NCBI GenBank assembly: GCA_022844275.1
Contig: JALHMB010000001.1
Span: 124,001-188,000 of the forward strand
DNA from: Hyphomicrobiaceae bacterium
Lineage (GTDB): Bacteria > Pseudomonadota > Alphaproteobacteria > Rhizobiales > Hyphomicrobiaceae
DNA length: 64,000 nucleotides
Direction of reading: 5' to 3'
Below the pieces are notes generated by a model. It did not search any database, was not told the DNA's origin, and worked only from the letters and a program-made list of their open reading frames with translations. Of the stretch, positions 55,892 through 62,685 are shown one piece after another. Every line of letters starts with the position of its first letter. The stretch's first letter is position 1. Made by a program: the position numbers and the translations under genes.

Positions 55892-56251
55892 TCAACCACC
55901 TATGCCGCGCGATGCGAGAAAGCGCGGGTTCCTGACGCGCAGCTCCGCGATCAGGAGCGTGCGCAGGGCATCCGCGATGTCGCGCTCCTTGCCCTTGGGC
56001 AGCGTGCCAGCTCGGATGTCGCGCGCGAGCTGCGCCGTCGAGCCTTCACCTTCCTCGTAGAGACCATCGAGCAGCGTCCATTCGGCGGCTTCAACTTCCT
56101 CGGCGAGCGCGCGACGGGCGATCTCAAGTGCATTGGCGATCATGGCGCCGGCATAGCGTTGCTCTGGAGCGAGCGCCGGCAGTACCTCGGAGCGCAGCAT
56201 CTCGGTTGCGAGATCGAGGAGTGCATCGGCATCGATGCGACGCGTCGTCAT
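55892..56251 (-). CDS. DUF6285 protein
   Basis: The 119-residue protein is all-helical and matches DUF6285, small proteins found next to phosphotransferase-like genes. Recognisable parts are IDADALLDLATEMLRSEVLP, YAGAMIANALEIARRAL and KERDIADALRTLLIAELRV. No catalytic residues are evident. Its start overlaps the end of the phosphotransferase gene in an ATGA arrangement, so the two are coupled in translation and probably form a pair of proteins. The exact role is not known. Confidence 0.83.
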   Translation of the reverse strand: MTTRRIDADALLDLATEMLRSEVLPALAPEQRYAGAMIANALEIARRALAEEVEAAEWTLLDGLYEEGEGSTAQLARDIRAGTLPKGKERDIADALRTLLIAELRVRNPRFLASRGIGG

Positions 56252-57312
56252 GGGATCGGCCTCCCGGCTTCGAGAGCAGCAATGGCTTCGAGCGCGTCGA
56301 ATTCCATCTCGGCCGGCATGAGGCCGGTGAGCGCCAGCTCCAGCGAGCGCTCGCCGCCGGTGAGAAAGCGCTGGCCCTGCAGGAGCGCGATCGCGGCCCA
56401 GCGCGCCGCGCCGAGGATTTCCCAGAAGGCGAGCTCGGCTTCGTTGATGGGTGTGTCCGATATGGCGTTGTAACCTTCGAGCAGATCGGCGCGCGTGGTG
56501 ATGCCGCCGGCCGCAAGCGAGTCATTGCCAAAGCGCCAGCAGCGCGCGCAGAACCAGCCGAGGTCCTCGCGCGGATCACCCCAGTGGCAGAACTCCCAAT
56601 CGAGTATGCCCGTGAGGCGTCCGTCCTCGATCAGGTAGTTGCCCGTGCGGAAGTCGCCGTGCACGAGCGAGACAGGACGCGACGCGGGTTTGTGCGCGAG
56701 CAGCCAGGACAGTACATACTCAAGCGCAGGCCGAGGCTCGCTCGCCTTGTCGAGCGCGCGGCGCATTTCGGCAACGGCAGCACCAACAGCGTCGGGCTCC
56801 GGCAGCGGCAGAAACGTCAGTGTCTCTTGCGGCGGACGGATCGAATGAATGCGCGCAAGCTGGCCGCCTATCTCGCGCGCGAGGGCGGGACCATACTCGG
56901 CGAGCTTCGGATCACGCGTGATACGCCGCGCCTGCGCCGTGCCGGAGAGCAGACGCTGCACCGTGAAGGGCGCACCGATCACGCTCTTCTCCGCGCACTC
57001 GGCAATGGGCTCAGCCACCAGCACGTCTGCTGCGTGCGCTGCTTTGATGCAGGCAAACTCCCGCGGCCGATCGAGGCTCATGGGCAGTCGCGCGACCGCA
57101 TCCGTCCGCAGGACCAGCGCCTGCGATCCGGCGCGCGGGCCACCTGAGATGGCGACGTCAATGCGCCAGTTCTCTTGCACGGCGCCGCCGGACAGGAGAT
57201 CGGCCCGTGTGATCTCCGCGCGCTCGGCATCCACTGCCTGCGCGAGCCAGCGCTGCAGCGGATCGAGATTGGCCGGGTCGAGCGTACGGGGACGAGATGC
57301 AGCCATCGTCAT
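56248..57312 (-). CDS. APH-fold phosphotransferase family protein
   Basis: The 354-residue protein has the aminoglycoside phosphotransferase/choline kinase fold: LSGGAVQENWRIDV, VSLVHGDFRTGNYLIEDG with catalytic aspartate, and GILDWEFCHWGDPREDLGW with the metal aspartate. This type often appears with acyl-CoA dehydrogenase and SDR genes and is related to the kinase part of ACAD10/11, which phosphorylates 4-hydroxyacyl-CoA. That role here is inference. It overlaps the upstream SDR end and the downstream DUF6285 start, both in ATGA form. Confidence 0.87.
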   Translation of the reverse strand: MTMAASRPRTLDPANLDPLQRWLAQAVDAERAEITRADLLSGGAVQENWRIDVAISGGPRAGSQALVLRTDAVARLPMSLDRPREFACIKAAHAADVLVAEPIAECAEKSVIGAPFTVQRLLSGTAQARRITRDPKLAEYGPALAREIGGQLARIHSIRPPQETLTFLPLPEPDAVGAAVAEMRRALDKASEPRPALEYVLSWLLAHKPASRPVSLVHGDFRTGNYLIEDGRLTGILDWEFCHWGDPREDLGWFCARCWRFGNDSLAAGGITTRADLLEGYNAISDTPINEAELAFWEILGAARWAAIALLQGQRFLTGGERSLELALTGLMPAEMEFDALEAIAALEAGRPIP

Positions 57313-58079
57313 TCGGTCGGCAGGAGGTGGCCGCCGTCCACGGTCAGCACGCTCCCAGTCATGAAGGAGCCTGCATCGGACGCGAGCAGCAGCAGCGGGC
57401 CATCCAGCTCGCCGAGCGATCCGAGCCGGCGCATGGGCACGTGCGCGATCATACGCTTGCCCGCTTCGGTCTCCCAGAACTCGTCATTGAGCTCGGTCGC
57501 GATGTAGCCCGGCGCAATGGCATTCACGCGAATGCGGTCGCGCGCCAGCTCCAGCGCCATATTGCGCGTGAGCGCGATAACGGCGGCCTTCGACGCGGAG
57601 TAGGCCGAGAGTGTCTTGATCGCGCCGAGGCCGACGATCGACGAGATATTGATGATCGATCCGCCCTTCCCCGCTGCCACCATGCGGCGCGCCGCCTCCT
57701 GCCCGACGTGAAATACGCCGTCGAGGTTCACGTCCATGATCTTGCGCCACTGCTCCTCGCGCATGCGCGTGAACCAGGCGGGGTCCGTGATGCCAGCGTT
57801 GTTGACGCAGATCGAGAGCGGCCCCAGCGCGGCCTCGCCCTCGGCGAACGCGCGCTCGACGTCCTTGCGGTCCGTCACGTCCATGGCAACGGCGTGTGCC
57901 GTACCGCCGGCCGCCGTGATCCGCGCCTTAAGGGCTTCGAGCCGGTCTGTCCGGCGCGCAGCGACGACAACTTTAGCGCCCGCGGCTGCGAGGATAGTGG
58001 CGAAATGCTCGCCTAGGCCCGAGGAGGCACCCGTTACGAGCGCCGTGCGTCCGGCCAGCGAGAAGAAATTGGATGACAT
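57309..58079 (-). CDS. Short-chain dehydrogenase/reductase
   Basis: The protein of 256 residues is a classical SDR with GASSGLGEHFATIL, CVNNAGI, the catalytic serine in INISSIVGLGAIK, the tyrosine and lysine in SAYSASKAAVIALTR, and AIAPGYIATELN. It is a normal, apparently active NAD(P)-dependent oxidoreductase, unlike the SDR at 54570. It begins the - strand unit with the phosphotransferase, DUF6285 and SnoaL-like genes, so it probably handles a hydroxyacyl substrate shared with them. The exact substrate is unknown. Confidence 0.88.
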   Translation of the reverse strand: MSSNFFSLAGRTALVTGASSGLGEHFATILAAAGAKVVVAARRTDRLEALKARITAAGGTAHAVAMDVTDRKDVERAFAEGEAALGPLSICVNNAGITDPAWFTRMREEQWRKIMDVNLDGVFHVGQEAARRMVAAGKGGSIINISSIVGLGAIKTLSAYSASKAAVIALTRNMALELARDRIRVNAIAPGYIATELNDEFWETEAGKRMIAHVPMRRLGSLGELDGPLLLLASDAGSFMTGSVLTVDGGHLLPTE

Positions 58080-58185
58080 GCAGTCTCCGACGTATGTCCC
58101 TGATAGGTCGCGGCCAATTCACCACTTCCCGGGCGGAGATGCAATTTTCAGAGCGCAGGGCTCAATCGCGCCTCTGGCGCGAGCA

Positions 58186-58345
58186 GGGCTGCCGCCCTTG
58201 CAACCCGCCCGGGGGACACCCCCGGAGCCCCCGCTCTTTTGAGACTTGGAGTTCGCCACGAGCGCGATCATCAATAAAATCGGGTGGGTCCGGGAGGATG
58301 TCCCTCCCGGCAGGGGTTCGGGGACTGGTCCCCGTCGCGCGGAAC
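58186..58345. repeat. GC-rich inverted repeats between SDR and yraN genes
   Basis: The 274-base gap 58080-58353 holds several GC hairpins. CCGGGGG and CCCCCGG lie near 58210-58226. A hairpin near 58290-58310 has the same 21 bases as the one at 31021-31041. GGGGAC and GTCCCC lie near 58319-58333. The layout resembles dispersed extragenic palindromic elements of GC-rich alphaproteobacteria. It sits between the start of one - strand gene and the end of another. No gene is supported in it. Confidence 0.6.
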
Positions 58346-58353
58346 GCGCGAGG

Positions 58354-58740
58354 CTACATCCGATCGAGCGCATTCGGTATGTGCCGTGGCCAGCCGCGCC
58401 CCGCGACCAGCACGGCATCTAGCCCGACCTCGCGATCGAGGTAGCCGGGATGCCGCGAGAGCCAGTAGTCGGCGGCGCGGGCAATACGCGCGCCCTGAGC
58501 GGGCGTTAGCGCGGCTTGCGCCTCGGCGATCGTCGTGCGGCGCTTGACCTCGATGAAGGCAATACGATCACGGCGGGAGGCAATGATATCGACCTCGCCG
58601 TAGGGCGTGACGTGGCGACGAGCGATAATGCGATAACCCTTCGCGAGTAGAAGCGCGGATGCGATCCATTCCGCCCAACGACCGCGTCCGAGACGCCGGC
58701 GCCGCTCGATGAGACGGTCGCTGGCGCCGGGTGGGCTCAT
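58354..58740 (-). CDS. yraN: YraN/UPF0102 family nuclease-like protein
   Basis: The 128-residue protein matches the UPF0102 (YraN) family with a restriction endonuclease-like fold. Diagnostic parts are GRWAEWIASALLLAKGYRII, HVTPYGEVDIIASRRDRIAF and IEVKRRTT, where the D, E and K form a PD-(D/E)xK-type centre. A nucleic-acid role is inferred for the family. It overlaps rsmI by four bases in ATGA form. rsmI, an LpoA-like gene and yraN are also neighbours in E. coli, which supports the assignment. Confidence 0.92.
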   Translation of the reverse strand: MSPPGASDRLIERRRRLGRGRWAEWIASALLLAKGYRIIARRHVTPYGEVDIIASRRDRIAFIEVKRRTTIAEAQAALTPAQGARIARAADYWLSRHPGYLDREVGLDAVLVAGRGWPRHIPNALDRM

Positions 58741-59687
58741 GCTTCGTCCTTGAGGCGGAGGCCGATCTGGTAGACGCGCGAGCGTGGCGCGCCGAGATCG
58801 TCTGTGACGAGGCGCACGGCATCGCGCAGGGTCGACGTGACAAGGGCCATGCGAAGTGCCGTCTCGATATCGGCATCGCTGACTTCGCGCGGCGGTGCCG
58901 GGCCGATGACGAGCACGATCTCGCCCTTTACTGGGTTGACACCGAGTTCCGCCGCCAGAACCACGGCCAATCCGCGCCGCACCTCCTCAAAGCGCTTGGT
59001 CAGCTCGCGGGCGACCACGACCTCGCGGTCTCCCATGGTCTCAGCAATGTCGGCGAGCGTGTCGGCGATGCGCGCCGGTGACTCGAAGAGAATGAGGCTG
59101 CTTGGAATGTCCGACAATGCCTCCAGCCGTGTCCGGCGGGCGGTCTGCTTGTTCGGCAGAAAGCCGCCGAAGAAGAAGCCGTCCGTCGGCAGCCCCGAGA
59201 TTGCGAGGCCCGTCAGGATCGCCGAGGCACCAGGGAGGGCCGTGACCGGATGACCGGCAGCGATGGCCGCCCGCACGAGCTTGTAGCCCGGATCGGAAAG
59301 AAGGGGCGTGCCGGCATCTGAGATGAGTGCGATGGCGCGGCCCTCTGCCAGCTCGGCAATGACGCGCGCCAGCTCGGCATCCTCGTTGTGCTCGTGGAAG
59401 GCCCGTAGCGGGCGCTCTATGGCATACCGGGCGAGCAACGTGCGGCTAACGCGGGTGTCCTCGCAGAGGATAGCGTCGGCACGCGCGAGCGTGGTCACAG
59501 CGCGGATGGTCATGTCGCCGAGATTGCCGATGGGGGTCGCGACGACGTAGAGGCCGCCCGCGAGCGGCGTGGCCATCTCGCGCGCGGCCTGCTCGGCGAG
59601 AGCCGCCCCAATACGGGGCAGTAAAATGCTCGCATCCGGAGCTTCCGGCCCCCCGCCCTGGCGGTCGGAGGAGCTCATTTTGGACAT
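58737..59687 (-). CDS. rsmI: 16S rRNA (cytidine-1402-2'-O)-methyltransferase
   Basis: RsmI adds the 2'-O-methyl to C1402 in the 16S decoding centre using S-adenosylmethionine. The 316-residue tetrapyrrole-methylase-fold protein has GLYVVATPIGNLGDMTIRA, ILCEDTRVSRTLLARY, HEHNE, LISDAGTPLLSDPGYKLV and FESPARIADTL. There are about 38 residues before the conserved start, and an internal start MATPLAGG is also possible. It is coupled to yraN and divergent from the LpoA-like lipoprotein gene. Confidence 0.96.
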   Translation of the reverse strand: MSKMSSSDRQGGGPEAPDASILLPRIGAALAEQAAREMATPLAGGLYVVATPIGNLGDMTIRAVTTLARADAILCEDTRVSRTLLARYAIERPLRAFHEHNEDAELARVIAELAEGRAIALISDAGTPLLSDPGYKLVRAAIAAGHPVTALPGASAILTGLAISGLPTDGFFFGGFLPNKQTARRTRLEALSDIPSSLILFESPARIADTLADIAETMGDREVVVARELTKRFEEVRRGLAVVLAAELGVNPVKGEIVLVIGPAPPREVSDADIETALRMALVTSTLRDAVRLVTDDLGAPRSRVYQIGLRLKDEA

Positions 59688-59891
59688 GTCCGCCGCCTAA
59701 GCATGAGTTGCAGAAGCCGCCTTCGACGACAGTTCGTGGATGAGCCGACCGGAAAGCCTTGTTTCCGGCCGTTTCGGACTGAGTGTGGCGCATATGCCCT
59801 GTTATGGAAACCGGCAAGGGGCTATCGACTCATTAATGGCTTCTACGATCGCACAGCCCGCGTGGCTGCCGCGACGGCTTCGGGACTGTTC

Positions 59892-61109
59892 ATGACCTAT
59901 CGCCCACCTCGCCGTGCCGTGCTCCGCGCCGCTGCCATCGCAGCGACGTCGCTGGCACTGCCGAAGTTCCTGGCGGGGTGCTCGGGATCATCGGCGACGG
60001 GATCGCTCGCGAGCGGGGGAGCGACCGGATCGGCGCAGGACCCGGTGAAAGTCGGCCTCATCCTGCCAACCGGCACTGATGCGCAGACCGGCGCAATCGC
60101 AAAAGCCCTGCGGCAGGCGGCGGAGCTCGCACTTTTCGACCTGAACCAGCCCGGCCTGCAGCTCGTGGTCAAGGACGACCGCGGCAGCGAGGATGGTGCG
60201 CGAGCCGCAGTGGGCGAGGTCCTCTCCGTTGGCGCCGAGATCATTCTCGGTCCACTATTCTCACGGGCGACAGCCGCAGCGGCGCCCGCTGCACGCAAGG
60301 CAGGCGTGCCGATCATCAGCTTCTCGAATGACCGCACGGTCGCGGGCAACGGTGTCTATCTGTTAAGCTTCCTGCACGATCAGGAAGTGTCCCGCATCGT
60401 GGATTATGCCGCACGCCAAGGTCGCTCGCGCCTCGTCGCGCTGCTGCCGAAGGACGCCCTCGGCGATCAGCTCGAGCAAAGCCTGAAGGCCGCGACGGCG
60501 CGATCGGGCGTCACACTCGTTACCCTGCAGCGCTATGCCTTGAATACCAACGCCGTGCTCGAGCCCGCGCGAAGGGTGCACGAGGCGATCAAGAGTGCGC
60601 CGCCAGAAGCTCCCGTCGATGCGATGTTCCTGCCTGGCGGCGAAGATATTCTGCCCATGGTCGCGCCTTACATTCCCTATCTCGGGATCGATACCAAGCA
60701 GGTCCGCCTGCTCGGAACGGGCGGCTGGGATGCGCCCGGCATCTCGCGCGAGAAGAGCTTTGCCGGTGGCTGGTTCGCAGCCCCCGACCCCCGCGGCTGG
60801 AGCTCTTTCTCGGAGCGTTTTGCCAAGACCTACGGGGCGCCGCCGCCGCGCATCGCGAGCCTCGCTTACGATGCCGTCGGGGTTGCTGCCGCCTTCACGG
60901 GCGCCGCGCGCGGCGCCCGGTACAGCTCGGCCAATCTGACGCGGGCCAGCGGCTTCAGCGGCGTCGACGGCCGCTTCCGCCTGTCGGCCGGCGGCCTCGT
61001 CGAACGTGAGCTGGCGGTGCTCGAAGTGCGCCGGGAGGGCAATGCCGTCCTTGAGGCTGCACCGGGCGAGCCCGGGCGCCTCTATACCAGCGCGCTCGCC
61101 AAGAGCTGA
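59892..61109 (+). CDS. LpoA-like penicillin-binding-protein activator / periplasmic-binding lipoprotein
   Basis: The 405-residue protein starts with RRAVLRAAAIAATSLALPKF and a lipobox LAGC, so it is a lipoprotein. After a serine/glycine-rich linker, the mature part (VGLILPTGTDAQTGAIAKAL, AEIILGPLFSRATAAAAPAA, GVPIISFSNDRTVAGNGVY) has the type I periplasmic-binding fold of the LpoA C-terminal domain. Its place beside rsmI-yraN matches E. coli lpoA, which stimulates penicillin-binding protein 1A. It lacks the N-terminal helical domain of E. coli LpoA, so an amino-acid binding role is also possible. Confidence 0.8.
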   Translation: MTYRPPRRAVLRAAAIAATSLALPKFLAGCSGSSATGSLASGGATGSAQDPVKVGLILPTGTDAQTGAIAKALRQAAELALFDLNQPGLQLVVKDDRGSEDGARAAVGEVLSVGAEIILGPLFSRATAAAAPAARKAGVPIISFSNDRTVAGNGVYLLSFLHDQEVSRIVDYAARQGRSRLVALLPKDALGDQLEQSLKAATARSGVTLVTLQRYALNTNAVLEPARRVHEAIKSAPPEAPVDAMFLPGGEDILPMVAPYIPYLGIDTKQVRLLGTGGWDAPGISREKSFAGGWFAAPDPRGWSSFSERFAKTYGAPPPRIASLAYDAVGVAAAFTGAARGARYSSANLTRASGFSGVDGRFRLSAGGLVERELAVLEVRREGNAVLEAAPGEPGRLYTSALAKS

Positions 61110-61256
61110 GCCGTCCCCCCAAGTGATACCGTCAGATACCGTCCACAGATGGCCGTTCCGGGCATGGGCCTGCGTCTATTGGAGCGTTGACATACCCGGT
61201 CAACTCAATGAAAAGTCCGCGCCGCGACAGAGTTCCGCAGCTCGAAGGCTTGCCAG

Positions 61257-62036
61257 ATGGTCGAACTGACGCTCCCGAAAAATTCCCGTGTCCGCCCCGG
61301 CAAGACCTGGAACAGAGCTGAAGGCAAAGGTACCTGGAAGGAATTCCGGATCTATCGCTGGAGCCCCGACGACAGCGAGAACCCGCGCCTCGATACGTAC
61401 TACGTAGACCAGGCCAACTGCGGGCCCATGGTTCTCGACGCGCTGATCAAGATCAAGAACGAGATAGATCCCACGCTGACCTTCCGCCGCTCGTGTCGTG
61501 AGGGCATCTGCGGCTCGTGCTCAATGAACATCGACGGCACGAACACGCTCGCCTGCCTAAAGGCGACGGCGGACATCTCCGGGCCCGTGAAGATCTATCC
61601 ATTGCCACATCTGGAGGTCGTGAAGGATCTCGTGCCGGATCTCACGAACTTCTACGCCCAGCACAAATCCATCGAGCCGTGGCTGCAGACGACAACGCCA
61701 GAACCACCCGGCGAATGGCGCCAGGGCCGCGAGGACCGTGAGAAGCTCGACGGTCTCTACGAGTGCATTCTCTGCGCCTGCTGCTCGGCGTCCTGTCCGA
61801 GCTACTGGTGGAACTCGGACCGCTATCTCGGTCCGGCAATCCTGCTCCAGGCTTACCGTTGGGTCATCGACTCGCGTGACGAGGCGACGGGCGACCGTCT
61901 CGATAATCTCGAGGATCCCTTCCGCCTGTACCGCTGCCACACCATCCTCAACTGCTCCAAGGCCTGCCCCAAGGGCCTGAACCCGGCCAAGGCCATCGCC
62001 GAGCTGAAGAAGCTCATGGTCGAGCGACGGGTCTAG
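61257..62036 (+). CDS. sdhB: Succinate dehydrogenase iron-sulfur subunit
   Basis: SdhB carries the [2Fe-2S], [4Fe-4S] and [3Fe-4S] centres of complex II. The 259-residue protein has [37 protein letters not shown] and [17 protein letters not shown], the normal three cysteine sets. The ATG at 61257 gives normal length. It is alone, 147 bases after the LpoA-like gene, whereas the other three subunits are together at 35-37.7 kb on the opposite strand. The split is unusual for alphaproteobacteria, where sdhB is normally the last gene of sdhCDAB. Confidence 0.97.
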   Translation: MVELTLPKNSRVRPGKTWNRAEGKGTWKEFRIYRWSPDDSENPRLDTYYVDQANCGPMVLDALIKIKNEIDPTLTFRRSCREGICGSCSMNIDGTNTLACLKATADISGPVKIYPLPHLEVVKDLVPDLTNFYAQHKSIEPWLQTTTPEPPGEWRQGREDREKLDGLYECILCACCSASCPSYWWNSDRYLGPAILLQAYRWVIDSRDEATGDRLDNLEDPFRLYRCHTILNCSKACPKGLNPAKAIAELKKLMVERRV

Positions 62037-62046
62037 GACGCGGGTA

Positions 62047-62265
62047 TCAGCGGCGGCGGGCAATATCCGCTTCGCCCCCCGGCGTTCCCTGGAGCGTCTG
62101 CCAGCTCGTCGCCATGTCGCTCTCCAGCGGCGGCGTGCCTGCCAGATTCCACGCCCCAGCAGCAAAGACATAGGCCAACAGCCACACCAGCAGCAGGCCA
62201 ACGACGACGACGCCTGAGCCTTGAAGAGTTTGCGAGACGCTCGAATTTTCCGATGGTTTCTGCAT
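62047..62265 (-). CDS. Small single-pass membrane protein
   Basis: The 72-residue protein MQKPSENSS has one hydrophobic segment (VVVVGLLLVWLLAYVFAAG, about residues 18-37) and a polar tail ending EADIARRR. GGAGG lies six bases before the ATG, an excellent ribosome site, so the frame is likely real. I recognise no family. It ends 10 bases beyond the end of sdhB, so the two genes converge. A similar-sized one-helix protein gene lies upstream on the same strand. Confidence 0.55.
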   Translation of the reverse strand: MQKPSENSSVSQTLQGSGVVVVGLLLVWLLAYVFAAGAWNLAGTPPLESDMATSWQTLQGTPGGEADIARRR

Positions 62266-62355
62266 TTCACGTCCTCCGGCCGCACGGAGCACCTATCCGC
62301 TCGCGGCAGCGCAGGAAGCGTGCATCCGAGGCGTCAGCACCTCATCAAGTGAGCG

Positions 62356-62562
62356 TCAGTGAGGAGGATTACTGCGCAGCGCGATACCGATGTCGCCGCT
62401 CTCTTCGGCTGCGATCTCGGTGCCGGGACCGACGATGATCGCGTATCCAAGCACGCCGATCAGGAGCAGCGTGGACACGAGAGCGCAGGCACTCTGCAGC
62501 AGCGGAGCAAATCCTTGGTCTGGTGAGGTCACGATCATCTCCAATTGCAGCCCGGCGCCCAT
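62356..62562 (-). CDS. Small single-pass membrane protein, tentative
   Basis: The 68-residue frame MGAGLQLEM has one hydrophobic segment (ACALVSTLLLIGVLGYAIIV, about residues 25-44) and the tail GPGTEIAAEESGDIGIALRS. The ribosome site is not strong, and an inner start at MIVTSP is possible. No known family is recognised. It precedes the other one-helix gene by about 90 bases on the same strand, and both may belong to one transcript. Confidence is limited because the frame is short. Confidence 0.4.
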   Translation of the reverse strand: MGAGLQLEMIVTSPDQGFAPLLQSACALVSTLLLIGVLGYAIIVGPGTEIAAEESGDIGIALRSNPPH

Positions 62563-62685
62563 CGCCTGCGACTGCCATTGGAAATCTGCGCGCCGACCGT
62601 CAGCTCCAGGTCATGAGATCGTCAGGGCCACATCAACTCGGGACGGCCGATTTTCGGCTTTCCATCTGCGGGAGATCAGCTGCTA

